From NCBI GenBank assembly GCA_029582265.1, contig CM055823.1, positions 26,524,569 through 26,588,568 of the forward strand: a stretch of 64,000 bases of DNA. Reading direction: 5' to 3'. The position numbers were made by a program, and so were the translations under genes. Origin of the DNA: Zoroaster sp. YZ-2022. Lineage: Eukaryota; Echinodermata; Asteroidea; Forcipulatida; Zoroasteridae. Below the pieces are notes generated by a model. It did no database searches, was not told the DNA's origin, and saw only the letters and a list, made by a program, of their open reading frames with translations. Positions 1 through 10,455 of this stretch are shown one piece after another; the first letter of the stretch is position 1; every line of letters starts with the position of its first letter.

Positions 1-1335
1 GATGTCTTTGGGCGAATTTTTAGTCGTTGCTGCTAAGGCGACCAATGCATTCAACTAGCACATTCTTAGCTACCCGTCACTGAGGTGCCCCTTTCTCTAA
101 GCCCATAGCGATAGCACTCCCTTAAAACCGAACAAAGCAGCACTCACAAAAACACTTGAAAGCAGACAGGAAGTTGTACCTGTGGATACCAGTCTTCCTC
201 CAATAATAGCCACGGTAATTGATGGTGGTATTATCATTCATGAGACCATACTGCAGCATAGCAAGTCCACATCGCAACCATGTCTAGAGATCTTTTGAAG
301 AAGGTTTGCTTGAGTCGTGGAGAGCAAATCCACCTAGTACTTGACAAGTACCAGTCTCCCTCCATCAAAAGATGCTGGGCGAAATCTGCGTGGTTCATCT
401 ACTCCTCAAGTATTTACCATCACTGGACCTGACCAAGCTCAGCGGCAGAGTGGCACAGAGTTACTCAAGAATGGCTCATTCAAGGAAGAGTTAGCCCGCT
501 TCATCATGGAGGAATGGGGGAAACAACAATATGGTCCAATTATTGGGAGTAAAGCAGTCTCGTCTCACATGGTGGCACATGTATGGAGATTAAGAACATG
601 ATGGTGTCCTGCAAAACAACATCCAAATAATCTCCAATCACACCACGAGGAAGCAGACACACTTATTGCTTTCCACGCACACAGCATCTTACTGAGGTAA
701 TATTCTGGTTAGGTCAACGATACAGAGCGTTGTCATCATTCTGCTTGGGCTCTCTGGAAGGTCGGAAGGATCAACATCATCATGGACTATGGTTCTGGCA
801 ACAACCGAAGGTATATCGGTGTCTCTAAACTGGCAGCCATTCTTGAGAAGAAACAGCCTGGTATCACGGAAGCAATAGTCGGCCTTCATACCCTGACTGG
901 TTGTGATTTTTACATCATGTTTCTTCAGAAAGAGCAAAGTTAAGCCCTTACAGCGGCTAGAATCAGATCCAGCTCACGTTCTGGCAATGCGATCTCTGAC
1001 GACAGAACAAAGTAGACATTCCGGCTGTTACCTCCTTTGTCTGCTCGCTGTGGGGTTCACAACATCAGACATAAATGAAGCGAGATACAAGGCATTCATA
1101 GGCATGAGTGGAGGTAATGAGAAGGAACCCTTGCCAGAATAAAGAAGATAAACTGTGCCTCTCTTCCACCGTGTAGCAAGACACTTGGTAATCATATCAA
1201 AGGGCCCAGTATGTGGCAAGAATGTGGAAGAGGGCTGATCAGGTCGATCCAACTGGTGGTTCAAGTCCCACAGACTATGGGTGGAAGTTAACTGAAAACA
1301 GCTTTGAACGGACTGGTACCCAGAAGTTCATTACC
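1..1335 (+). pseudogene. Broken copy of an uncharacterised FEN1/XPG-like (PIN-like) animal protein family
   Basis: Readable protein blocks occur in the expected order but in shifting frames with internal stops: FGRIFSRCC at the left edge, EVPLSLSP (about 85-110), NKAALTKTLESRQE and ATVIDGGIIIHET (about 130-255), GEQIHLVLDKYQSPSIK (about 320-372), HEEADTLIAFHAHSI (644-688), RYIGVSKLAAILEKK and GLHTLTGCD (about 815-908), TSCFFRKSKVKPLQRL (about 909-957), LPPCSKTLGNHIKG (about 1163-1204) and YGWKLTENSF (about 1275). A one-base gain in the T-run at 906-910 separates GLHTLTGCDF from TSCFF. From memory, a multi-copy, uncharacterised protein family of invertebrates has these blocks in this order. 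The acidic IDGG, HEEADT and TGCD motifs resemble metal-binding positions of FEN1/XPG nucleases; that link is my inference. The copy continues left of the window and sits in a TTC17 intron. It cannot encode a full protein. Confidence 0.6.
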
Positions 1336-2166
1336 AGAAGTCCTCACGGACCAACCCTCAGATGACAGGGACAGAGCAGGACCTGCATCCATAGATAACG
1401 AGACGACTCGGATGGCGACAGTGCTTGGAGTGAGAAGTGAAGATCAGAGTGATGGTGATAGACTGAAAAGATGCTTAATTCAGTGATGTCAGAACAACCT
1501 CAGGTATACACATAGCCTGTATTGAAATCCCATAAGTCACCATCTGCCAAGGTTTTAAGGTGAAGAAAACCTTTTAGGCACTACAATTGTTGTTAATGTA
1601 ATATTTGATCATACAAATATAGTTGTAGACAATTTGTATGGTACTATCATGTATAGTTTTCGAGATATTGTCAAAATATAGGTTTTGGTAATGTTGTCAC
1701 AAATTAAGATGATATATGACAACTACACATTCTCTGGCTTTTCAAATGGTGTTCAACGTAAAGCTTGACCATGGAAACATAGGTGTAGAGACCTCATTTG
1801 TGATATTATCATGTATAGTTTTGAGATATTGTCAAAAATGTGTTTTTCATAATGGCGGCGCTTTATTACGTCATTTGGGGCTTAGGCCGCCTAAACCCAG
1901 CAGCAATGCATTTTTGTGATGTCCAGGTAAGACCCTTTCACCCAATGAGGTCGATTGTTTTGGCGCTTTTCGCATGAATAAATGTTCTGGGCTCCTGGTC
2001 TAAAACAGATGGATTATTTATTTATTTATTTTTTAAAATTATTTTTTTATTTTTTTTTTTTTTTTGGGGGGGTGCGGGTGGAGACAACAAAGAGACCATG
2101 GGCTACACTATTGAAACTCGATACTGATTTTGTTCATGAACCCTTTTTCCTCTATTTGTAATGCAG

Positions 2167-2250
2167 CAACTTCTGGCACATATAAAAAGTAACCAGGCTA
2201 GCGAGGAGGAGCTGTCTCAGCGAATACTGACTGCCTTTGAGGAACCTAAG
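2167..2250 (+). CDS. TTC17: TTC17 exon 1 of the window (partial gene)
   Basis: This is the first TTC17 exon visible here; the gene's 5' half lies left of position 1. It has 84 bp and 28 codons, QLLAHIKSNQ to LTAFEEPK, phase 0 at both ends. It follows a pyrimidine-rich tract and TGCAG and precedes GTATGG. The helical, charged sequence matches the region of vertebrate TTC17 just before the central TPR block (SRINNYTIPEEE-like in human). It joins in frame to the exon at 8515, giving EEPK-NADEKW. TTC17 is a cytoplasmic TPR scaffold linked in vertebrates to actin organisation and primary cilium formation; nothing in this sequence tests that role. The exon is short, so on its own it would be weak evidence. 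Its position and phase relative to the next exon are what support it. Confidence 0.72.
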
Positions 2251-2308
2251 GTATGGTACGGTTGCTGTATTCTACGTCCGTCCGTCCTGTTTAAACTGTG
2301 GCTTACCA

Positions 2309-3512
2309 GGGGCCAATTTTATAGAGCTGTTTAACAGAAGAAGAAAAAATGCTTACCAGGAAAGGTTGCTAAGTGGATTTCTTTGGTTACCAGCCAAACT
2401 TTCATACAAAACGTATGCATTTTGGCTGGTAGTCTGTTTTAAACACTTAACCAGTTGACGTCGGGAATATTTATTTTTTTCCGGTCCCCCGTGCGGGTTT
2501 ATTTTCAGTGAAAAATCTGAAAAAATTTCTAGCCATTAATATATTTTTTTGTCAATGAAACTAAGTTCGGACACCCGAATAAACAACTTTACTCATTGAC
2601 ATTTCGAGAATTAAATGGCTAGTTTTTTAATTATGGTTGTTTGTTCAGCACAATTAGACCGTTGGCAAGCTCCGAAGCAACGGCCTATTAGCGACCAGCG
2701 CCCGGTCGAAAAGACGGCATACCTGGAGAGAGATCGAAGGCCTCGTAAACAATGGATTAAATCCGTCTTTACAAATTCTTGGCTTGTACGTCAAAGGAAC
2801 AGGTCTTGGATAAAGGGATTAGGCAAAAATCAACAAAAAGAGTGAACTCGTTCAGTGTTTGCAGTGCATTTTGTCCGGGGCCACCGAACCGTGACCCCAT
2901 GGACTACGAGAAACGATTGCGTGTATAAAAATCAGCCGCCACGACGGCACGCCACGTGTGGTGTGTTGACAAGTCTCCTGGTAACACACAAAAATCGGAA
3001 TGCGTGTTTAGACGCTCTCCGATCCGCTGTACAAAAAAAAATTGCGTGTATACACGGCCTCCAAAGCGAACTGGTTAAACATCCTTTGCCTCCCACTCTA
3101 GCCAGTTTTAAGCGCCACTACAAGAAACTGAGATTTTAATATATTATGGTGCATGTAGACCTTGTTTCTGTTCTTTACTGTCTATGTAACGAAGTGTAAA
3201 TTCTAATTCATCTCCTCTGGCTGGCCCAGATTTATCATTTTCACTTGCCCATGAGGTTTAATGTAATGTTTTGATTAACCTTGCCTGACTTTACTGTTCA
3301 TTAATTTCCTTAAATAATGTTTTAATAATATTTTTATTGCAATTTTCTATTTTTATACTATCAAATGTTTGTACTTACTGGGCACCTTTGAAAAACAGTG
3401 TTCCACTGAAAAGTTTCCCCAGGATAAATAAGAAAGAAATAAATTTATGCTACTTAGCAAAAATATTTGCTTAGCAAAATTCTCTGCTTAGCAGCTCTAT
3501 GAAATTGGTCCC
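2309..3512. mobile_element. MITE with AATTT(C/T)ATAGAGCTG ends, split by a 1-kb insertion
   Basis: The left part (2309-2449) starts GGGGCCAATTTTATAGAG and contains the GGTTACCAGCCAAAC motif. The right part (3451-3512) ends CTATGAAATTGGTCCC, the inverted copy of the left tip. Relatives lie at 25122-25440, 29196-29472 and 54434-54600. The two halves are separated by unrelated sequence at 2450-3450. Confidence 0.6.
2450..3450. other. Insertion of unknown type inside the 2309-3512 element
   Basis: About 1 kb with no convincing gene. The stretch around 3000-3075 (GTTTAGACGCTCTCCGATCC) recurs in inverted orientation near 62585-62630, so part of it is dispersed repeat. The open frames here (for example 2855-3139) show no recognisable domain. 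Confidence 0.4.
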
Positions 3513-4655
3513 AGGTTTGTATCATAACATGGGGCGGGATCCCTGGCTATACGGCATGCGTTGGTTCAATGACTTATGGCTAGAGCCCCCAAAACAAAAC
3601 AATAATTCAAATATTCCTGTAATCTTGAAATCAACAAATTTGTTCTATTTCCTCTTCCAGTGATTCCCTGACCGCCAGGTTTCGTTGTAACATGAGGCGG
3701 GATCCCTGGCTATACGGCATGCGTTGGTTCAATGACTTCTGGCTAGCGCCCCCAAAACAAAACAATAATTCAAATATTCCTGTCATCTTGAAATCAACAA
3801 ATTTGTTCTATTTCCTCTTCCAGTGATTCCCTGACCGCCAGGTTTCGTTGTAACATGGGGCGGGATCCCTGGCTATACAGCATGCGTTGGTTCAATGACT
3901 TCTGGCTAGAGCCCCCAAAACAAAACAATAATTCAAATATTCCTGTCATCTTGAAATCAACAAATTTGTTCTATTTCCTCTCCCAGTGATTCCCTGACCG
4001 CCAGGTTGCGTTGTAACATGGGATGTGATCCCTGGCTATACGGCATGCATTGGTTCAATGACTTCTGGCTAGAGCCCCCAAAACAAAAAATTCAAATATT
4101 CCTGTCATCTCAACAAATTTGCTCTATTTCCTCTGCCAGTGATTCCCTGACCGCCAGGTGGTGTTGTAACATGGGATGTGATCCCTGGCTATACGGCATG
4201 CATTGGTTCAATGACTTCTGGCTAGAGCCCCCAAAACAAAAAATTCAAATATTCCTGTCATCTCAACAAATTTGCTCTATTTCCTCTCCCAATGATTCCC
4301 TGACCGCCAGGTGGTGTTGTAACATGGGATGTGATCCCTGGCTATACGGCATGCATTGGTTCAATGACTTCTGGCTAGAGCCCCCAAAACAAAATTATTC
4401 AAATATTCCTGTCATCTCAACAAATTTGCTCTATTTCATCTCCCAGTGATTCCCTGACCGCCAGGTTGCGTTGTAACATGGGATGTGATCCCTGGCTATA
4501 CGGCATGCATTGGTTCAATGACTTCTGGCTAGAGCCCCCAAAACAAAATAATTCAAATATTCCTGTCATCTCAACAAATTTGCTCTATTTCCTCTCTTTC
4601 CTCTCCCAGTGATTCCCTGACCGCCAGGTGGTGTTGTAACATGGGAATTGGTTGC
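3513..4655. repeat. Tandem array, 153-163 bp unit, about 7 copies
   Basis: Units begin AACATGGGGCGGGATCC and end GACCGCCAGGT. They start near 3526, 3689, 3852, 4015, 4168, 4321 and 4475, with a partial unit at 4638. The first three are 163 bp. The next are 153-154 bp, having lost about 10 bp in the AAACAACAATAATTC segment. The 147-codon open frame across 4006-4449 is a by-product of the repetition. Confidence 0.95.
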
Positions 4656-4666
4656 ATTGTAAGGGA

Positions 4667-4981
4667 GGAGGGCCAAAGTCATGGTACAGCCAAGCCTTTG
4701 AGAAGCCCGGCCAGGCCCAGGCTACCTGGCCTTCTAATCTGTCTTTTTGTGAGTCCTAATCCTGTAACAATACAGTATCTGCCAAGTAGAGCTCATTATA
4801 ATGGCTGCAATTGTGAACAAAAGACAACTGAGGTGTCGGTCAAGTCTGTGTTAACAATGAGAGCCACTTGAGATCTGTTAATTAGTAAAGGGTCTTTTGT
4901 ACTCAGCTAGGGGATTATATAGGCCTCTGGGCCTGGCTGAGCATCTCAAAGGCTTGGCTGTACCACGACTTTGGACCTCCT
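4667..4981. mobile_element. Foldback MITE with ends of about 55 bp (uninterrupted copy)
   Basis: The left arm starts GAGGGCCAAAGTCATGG and the right arm is its inverted copy, ending CCACGACTTTGGACCTC. It splits the tandem array above from stray array units at 4985. It is the empty-site relative of the larger copy at 17187-18904. Confidence 0.8.
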
Positions 4982-4984
4982 CAC

Positions 4985-5385
4985 TAACATGGGGAGTGAT
5001 CCCTGGCTATACGGCATGCTGTGGTTCAACGACATCTGACGAGCGCGCCCCCCCCCCCCAAACAAACAATCTTTTGAACGCTTTTGAAGATTTCTTATTT
5101 CCTCTCCTAGTGATCCCCAGACTGCCGATTTCCAGGTTGTTCAATAAAGCAATTATAGTGTCTTGCATAAGGGCATAAGCACCACGGTCACGGTCAGGAT
5201 TCTGATGACTCGGCCATCAGAACATGAAACCACTTGGCCATGACACCCCACATACTTTTCGTCCCTTTTTCCTCTCCGAGCCGACTGCCAATGCTTCTCA
5301 GGTTATATTGTAACATGGGGCGTGATCCCTGGCTATGTGGCATGCTTTGGTTCAGTGACCTCTGACCAGCAGCGTTGTAACCAAG
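4985..5385. repeat. Stray array units and a SINE head remnant
   Basis: Diverged units of the 3513-4655 array lie at 4987-5130 and 5311-5375 (GTGATCCCTGGCTAT). Between them, 5159-5255 is a degraded minus-strand SINE head (GTGTCTTGCATAAGGGC, ACTCGGCCATCAGAAC). Confidence 0.65.
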
Positions 5386-5386
5386 T

Positions 5387-5482
5387 CATTTTTTCTCAAG
5401 TCAAGTCAAGTCACAAGTCAAATGTTCTCAAGTCAAGTCAAGTCACAAGTCAAATTTTCCCAAGTCAAGTCAAGTCACAAGT
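5387..5482. repeat. CAAGT pentanucleotide repeat
   Basis: Three blocks of TCAAGTCAAGTCAAGTCACAAGTC. The same repeat reappears at 7380-7490. Confidence 0.9.
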
Positions 5483-5500
5483 CATTTATCGTCCTGAATA

Positions 5501-5826
5501 AGGCTAAAAAAGTCTCCAGTTTCAAAATTGGTGCGGTGACGCGATTTTGTTTTTTGTTTGTTTTGTTTTGTTTAAATTTGTTTTACATGTATAGGCGGGG
5601 ACCAAATTTCCCATTATACAAAGTATGGTGGCTAAGAGAGGACTCACAAATCAGCCAAACGTTTATACCCCTATGTGAAAAAGTGTGGCTGCGATTGGAC
5701 ATCGTTTCATAGCAAAAAATAATAAAATAAAATGCCGATGTGCAGGTCTACGGAGATCACCGTGCCGACGCACGGAGATCACCAGAAACTGGAGACTTTT
5801 TTCTTTTTTTAAAATTTTTTTTGCCT
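5501..5826. mobile_element. Foldback MITE, AGGCCAAAAAAGTCTCCGG family (diverged copy)
   Basis: Left tip AGGCTAAAAAAGTCTCCAG; right tip CTGGAGACTTTTTTC then TTTGCCT. It shares an internal segment (TATACCCCTATGTGAAAAAG) with the copy at 23233-24203; the copies at 28600-28926 and 54835-55078 are more diverged. Confidence 0.65.
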
Positions 5827-6127
5827 ATAATAATGTTCAGTTTGTCATGTTCCCTGTCTTGGCAGTGAGAATAAATCCAGTGTTTGTCATTTGTTGTTTA
5901 TAGGATATACATAATTGACACATTTATCTCGAATTAGCCGCGAAACCTCGATGTAATCATCGGGCAATATTTTCTAGAAAACTATACAAACGTACACACA
6001 TGTACCGTGTATCGTGCAGTACATGTGAAGGGAAATGTATGCTAAACGTATAGGCTCAAATGTACACTGTAGGCCTAAAGATTGACAGGCTTTATTGAAG
6101 ATGTTTAGACGTATTTTACTTCATTAA

Positions 6128-6209
6128 CCCTAACTCCCTAGACAACAAAGGCAGTTGGAGGATTTTGAAGGATTTTTATTGTTCAGTAACAATGCTTAGG
6201 GAGTTAGGG
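6128..6209. mobile_element. 82-bp TTAA-flanked MITE
   Basis: It runs from CCCTAACTCCCTAG to CTTAGGGAGTTAGGG, with TTAA at 6124-6127 and 6210-6213. The inverted ends are about 14 bp. It is the shortest complete member of the CCCTAAC-ended TTAA set. Confidence 0.85.
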
Positions 6210-7364
6210 TTAATATAAGTTGCTGATTGAATAAAATAAATGAAAAATAAGTGATAACATGATGGGAGGTAAATAAAGGACTATTGAAGACCAGAAACTC
6301 ACAAACAAATCTGTCAAACCTGCCAAGTATGACGTTAACGCTTCACAAATTGTGTAGTGCGTCATTGTTTTTGTTGGTGTCCGCATCTGAATTCAATGTT
6401 ATTTACAAAACAGGGAACCAGGTAGTTTTTCATCAATTCGGTCCAGAAATTATGGGGGTTGTGTGGACAGTATAGAAAGAAGCGATTGAGGTTTTAATTT
6501 TTTTTTAATCTGAAAATTATCAATCTAGCGTAGGTAACATGTATTTAGAGTGGTTCATTTCAATATTTGTACGAAAATTTGCAGACGGTTGAAGCTGTTA
6601 CACGCGGGACAATTCATTTTTCTCCCAGGACGGAAACCGACGGATGGTAATTTACACTCCTAGTCTTATATGGGCCTCGGAATTTGGTAATTTGGAAGAA
6701 GATAAATTTAGTATATGCCCCAAAAACTAGTAATTGCTGCTTCTTAGTTATTTGGTCGCTGTTAATTGTCACAAACAATACATTTGTTAAAATCACGGAC
6801 TCCAGTGTATTACAACGTTGTGCATGAAATCCTTACTGATTCTGTGTTGACAACTCTGACAACGCTTGCATAGGTGATGTAAGGAGAATTTAAAAATTAT
6901 GTTCGTAAAATATTTTAAAATTCCCTTTTTACGGAGTAAAACATAAAAAAAAACACATGTACCCTTAAATGATTACACACATAATAAACATAATTTGAGT
7001 CAAAATAACTATTCGGTTTTGTTTTACGAAAAATTTGCGATAAATTTGTTCAACAATTTACAAATTCTTAATACAATTAACAATGTCGCTATAACCTCGT
7101 TGCAGCCGTTTGTATAAATTATTTTGAATATTAATGCAATGCCTTTACCAGTAATAGCCCACTTCTTCCACTACGACGGATCGTGTTGAAGACTAGACAT
7201 GTAGCGTACACTTTACAGTACAAGGCATGTATACGTGTACAGTATACACTATTATTATGTATTACGTATAGATTCGCGACGGCATTTTTTCCCGTCACAA
7301 AAGTATTCGGCTGCCGTGGCCGGATTGACCAGAAAAATACATGTAATAAAACAACCTAAAATAC
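6210..7364. other. AT-rich intron sequence, no feature recognised
   Basis: I found no exon, repeat array or element boundary here. The short open frames (6284-6475, 6614-6796) show no domain. Confidence 0.5.
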
Positions 7365-7545
7365 ATGATGACTTGCAATGTCGTCAAGTCAAATTTGCTC
7401 AAGTCAAGTCAAGTCACAAATCATTTTTGTCCAAGTCAAGTCAAGTCCCAAGTCATTTTTGTCCAAGTCAAGTCAAGTCGCAAGTCACAAAAATTGGCGA
7501 CTCGAGTCGGACTCGAGTCCGAGTCACCGACTCGAGTCAACAACA
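7365..7545. repeat. CAAGT repeat followed by a CTCGAG-rich palindromic block
   Basis: TCAAGTCAAGTC blocks at 7380-7490, then GACTCGAGTC repeated between 7499 and 7537. A self-complementary word of this kind next to a simple repeat resembles the ends of the hAT-like elements elsewhere in the window, but no matching partner end was found. Confidence 0.7.
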
Positions 7546-7555
7546 GTGCTGACCA

Positions 7556-8156
7556 GTGCCCCCCCAAACCAGTTCCCTCCCAAACCAGTTCTCCCCCAAA
7601 CCAGTTCCCCCCCAAACCAGTTCCCCCCAAACCAGTTCCCCCCCAAACCAGTTCCCCCCAAACCAGTTCCCCCCAAACCAGTTCCCCCCCAAACCAGTTC
7701 CCCCCCAAACCAGTTCCCCCCCAAACCAGTTCCCCCCAAACCAGTTCCCCCCCAAACCAGTTCCCCCCAAACCAGTGCCCCCCAAACCAGTGCCCCCCAA
7801 ACCAGTGCCCCCCCCAAACCAGTGCCCCCCTAAACCAGTGCCCCCCAAACCAGTGCCCCCCAAACCAGTGCCCACCAAACCAGTTCCCCCCAAACAAGTG
7901 CTCCCCCAAATCGGTGCCCCCCAAATCGGTGCCCCCCCCCAAATCTGTGCCCCCCCAAATCGGTGCCCCCCAAATCGGTGCCCCCCCAAATCGGTGCCCC
8001 CCCCAAATCGGTGCCTCCCAAATCAGTGCCCCCAAACCAGTGCCCCCAAACCAGTGCCCCCAAACCAGTGCCCCCCAAACCAGTGCCCCCCCAAACCAGT
8101 GCCCCCCCAAACCAGTGCCCCCCCAAACCAGTGCCCCCCCAAACCAGTGCCCCAAG
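7556..8156. repeat. C-rich minisatellite, about 15-bp unit, about 40 copies
   Basis: The unit is CCCCCCAAACCAGTT, with poly-C of 3-9. It shows a block structure: CCAGTT units first, then CCAGTG, then AATCGGTG units (about 7905-8020), then CCAGTG again. The minus strand has dense G-runs spaced for G-quadruplexes. Long open frames on both strands come from the repetition. Confidence 0.95.
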
Positions 8157-8312
8157 TCAAACTGTGTAGTATTAACTTTGTCAACATAAACCTTGATGCA
8201 ATTTTAATATTGTTTTTAAATCTCAAAGTGTATATATAGTGTCTAAAGCCATGTTGTTTACCGTTCTTTGTGCGATTCAATGTTTGTTTGCTTCCTAAGT
8301 GGTAGCATCGGA

Positions 8313-8462
8313 AGGTCAACTCGACAGTAATTTAGTTTACTTTTTTTTTGTAATCCTACAGGGGTGTTAGTTTTGTTTCTGTTTCTGTTAATTTAATGTA
8401 ATTTTGTATTTATTTGTTTTTCTACCTGTGAAATCAATAAATGAAGTGAAATGAAATGAAAA
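8313..8462 (+). mobile_element. LINE/SINE 3' end with (GAAAT)n tail
   Basis: GTCAACTCGACAGTAATTT, then TAATCCTACAGGGGTGTTA, ending CAATAAATGAAGTGAAATG repeats. The same sequence is at 45545-45686 and inverted at 43342-43505. A simple-repeat tail marks it as retroposed. Confidence 0.7.
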
Positions 8463-8514
8463 AAACAACAGTAATTCAAATATTCCTGTTATCTTGAAAT
8501 CCCATACTCCGTAG

Positions 8515-8739
8515 AATGCCGATGAGAAATGGCTCCTGTACAACCTAGCCGGCTTCTACTGGCTCATGATCGGCAATAACTTTCACGGCATCGAGTGTCT
8601 CCGCCGGGCCCTGCTCCATGCTCCTGTCGAGTATGCAGACGTGCCGCTGGTCAACGCTGCCAGTGTGTTGCTGAACACAGGACGGGCCGAGGATGCTGTG
8701 CAGTTGTTGCGGATGGCTCTTGTGGTGAACAGCACAGAG
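8515..8739 (+). CDS. TTC17: TTC17 exon 2 of the window (TPR segment)
   Basis: It has 225 bp and 75 codons, NADEKWLLYNLAGFYW to MALVVNSTE, phase 0-0. The acceptor is CCGTAG and the donor G|GTTTGT. The sequence lines up with the central TPR repeats of vertebrate TTC17: an aromatic-rich first helix (LAGFYW), the HFGIECLRRALLHAP-type second helix, then DVPLVNAASVLL. Each TPR is an antiparallel helix pair used for protein binding. It joins in frame to the exon at 10306, continuing the next TPR. Confidence 0.93.
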
Positions 8740-8773
8740 GTTTGTCAAACAATAATAAGACCTTTAATTAAAG

Positions 8774-9268
8774 CAGGCCTGTGATTTCTCAGGATTTTTC
8801 CTGATTTCAGTTTTTTTTTTTTACAAATCTCTCTTTACCTCAAAATTGTCTTGAAAGAAGATAAGTAGCCACCACGGAAATAATGAAGTAGCCTGTATTG
8901 TTTTCCAAGCCTCTAGTTTCTTGTTTGTGGGGATGTGGAGAGTCTGTAAATCCTCCAAAAATTAAACATCCAGGAGGTTCAGGAGGCTTTGTCCTCTAGA
9001 CCAAAGGGAGACCCAGGCCCGCTACCCACAGGAGGTTCAGGGGGCTTTGTCCTCTAGACCAAAGGGAGACTCAGGCCTGCTACCCACGGGAGACTCGGGC
9101 CTGCTACCCACAGGAGGTTCAGGGGGGCTTTGTCCTCTAGACCAAAGGGAGACTCAGGCCTGCTACCCACAGGAGGTTCAGGGTGGGCTTTGTCCTCTAG
9201 ACCAAAGGGAGACTCGGGCCTGCTACCCATTTTTCAGTATTTTTTACTTTTGTCAAGTCACACTCCTG
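8774..9268 (+). mobile_element. CAGG-ended hAT-like element with internal minisatellite
   Basis: It runs from CAGGCCTGTGATTT to AAGTCACACTCCTG, with near-inverted tips. TTAAAG sits on both sides (8768-8773, 9269-9274). Inside, a unit of about 58 bp (AGGAGGTTCAGGGGGCTTTG and CTCTAGACCAAAGGGAGAC) is repeated about four times. Other copies: 21868, 27553, 29579, 31656, 58797. Confidence 0.75.
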
Positions 9269-9433
9269 TTAAAGGGACAGTATCGTCACGATCAACAGGA
9301 CATGGAATCGGAGTGCTTGTTTTAGATTAATATCTCAGTGACTGAAAATAATTCCCACATGATAAGGTCATATTACCGTTGCTGCTGCATAAATGAGCCA
9401 GTAATTTTCAGTCACTGTGTTCATGTAAAAGAT

Positions 9434-9781
9434 GGAGTGCCATGGCCGAGCGGTTTAGTGCATCGGATTTGTGTTCTGATGGCTGAGTCATCAGAATGTG
9501 GGTTCGAATCCCAACCGCGACCATGGTGCTTGTGTTCTTTAGCAAGACACTTTACCATAATTGCTTCTCTCCACCCAGAGGTAAATGGGTACCTGTGAGG
9601 GCAGAGTTGGTTGTTGTTTGATTAGCCCAATCTCCAGCCGAAATGGCAGCAATTGAGCTGTATACTCCCCAGGGAGCTGAGATGGTTTCAGGAACGATTT
9701 ATGCATCTGATGAGCAGGAGTAATAATGTAATGCACCTTGAGCACCAGTTTGGTGGATACGTGCGCTATATAAGTCCACAT
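9434..9781 (+). mobile_element. tRNA-derived SINE, first of a tandem pair
   Basis: The tRNA-like head has an A box TGGCCGAGCGG (9443-9453) and a B box GGTTCGAATCC (9501-9511), with a long variable arm as in class II tRNAs. A conserved body follows (AGCAAGACACTTTACC), then the tail GTGCGCTATATAAGTCCAC. It is not a functional tRNA gene: the head runs into SINE body and the same unit recurs. Confidence 0.85.
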
Positions 9782-9783
9782 TG

Positions 9784-10154
9784 TGGAGTGTCGTGGCCGA
9801 GCGGTCTAGCTTACCGGACTCAAGTTCTGGTGTTAGCAGCAGAATGTGGGTTCGAATCCCGGCCGTGACACTTGTGTCCTTGAGCAAGACACTTAACCAT
9901 AAATGCTTCTCTCCACCCAGAGGTTAAATGGGTACCTGTGAGGGCAGAGTTGGTTGATTAGCCCTATATGCACTGTAATTGCAGCAATTGAGCTGTATAC
10001 TCCCCAGGGAGCTGAGATGGTTTCAGGAATGATTTATGAGCCTTATGAGCAGGAGTAATGATATAATGCGCCTTGAGCACCACTTAGTTGGTGGATACGT
10101 GTGCTATATAAGTCCACACATTATTATTATTATTATTATTATAATTATTATTAC
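9784..10154 (+). mobile_element. tRNA-derived SINE, second of a tandem pair
   Basis: A box at 9794-9804 and B box at 9849-9859. The body carries CTTGAGCAAGACACTTAACC, a motif shared by many animal SINEs, and it ends in an (ATT)n tail at about 10119-10154. It follows the first copy with almost no spacer. Confidence 0.85.
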
Positions 10155-10305
10155 ATCGATTCCATGCCCTGTTGAAAGTCTGCTCTGATCGTGACAATAT
10201 TACCCCTTTAAAGGGAAGATCCAACATTGGTAATGAACAATGTTCAATCCTACACTGCAGTAAAACGTGTCTCATAATAGTGTATTTGATTTCTTCTTGC
10301 TGCAG

Positions 10306-10455
10306 CCGATCACACACTTCGTCTTGGCCAATGCGCTGGCAGCCAGCGGTAACCTGGACGCAGCGTCCAATGAGTTCATCGTCGCTCTGGACTCTGACCC
10401 CAAGGAGCAATACCTCAACTCACTCAAGCAACTCAAGTGCTTTCAGAAATGGGAG
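10306..10455 (+). CDS. TTC17: TTC17 exon 3 of the window (TPR segment)
   Basis: It has 150 bp and 50 codons, PITHFVLANALAASGNL to LKCFQKWE, phase 0-0. Acceptor TTCTTGCTGCAG, donor GAG|GTAAGT. It forms the next TPR (FVLANALAASGNLDAASNEF) and the capping helix (LNSLKQLKCF), matching the PLTFLSLGNAY and LKLIRCM region of human TTC17. It directly continues the exon at 8515. Confidence 0.93.

Larger units (their letters stand above)
9273..10207. mobile_element. TTAA element with AGGGACAGTATCGTCACG ends, split by two SINEs
   Basis: The left part is 9273-9433 and the right part 10155-10207. TTAA flanks at 9269-9272 and 10208-10211. The uninterrupted relative is 19234-19464. The missing middle is where the SINE pair sits. 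Confidence 0.75.

Noticed and set aside
4006..4449. 147-codon repeated frame
   Set aside because: Tandem array of 153-163 bp units; open only where 153-bp units are adjacent.
7365..8239. Pro/Gln-rich and Gly/Trp-rich open frames on both strands
   Set aside because: Produced by the C-rich 15-bp minisatellite; open in several overlapping frames at once.
9434..9522. tRNA gene
   Set aside because: A and B boxes are present, but the sequence continues into a SINE body and the same unit repeats elsewhere; the acceptor stem is not convincingly paired.
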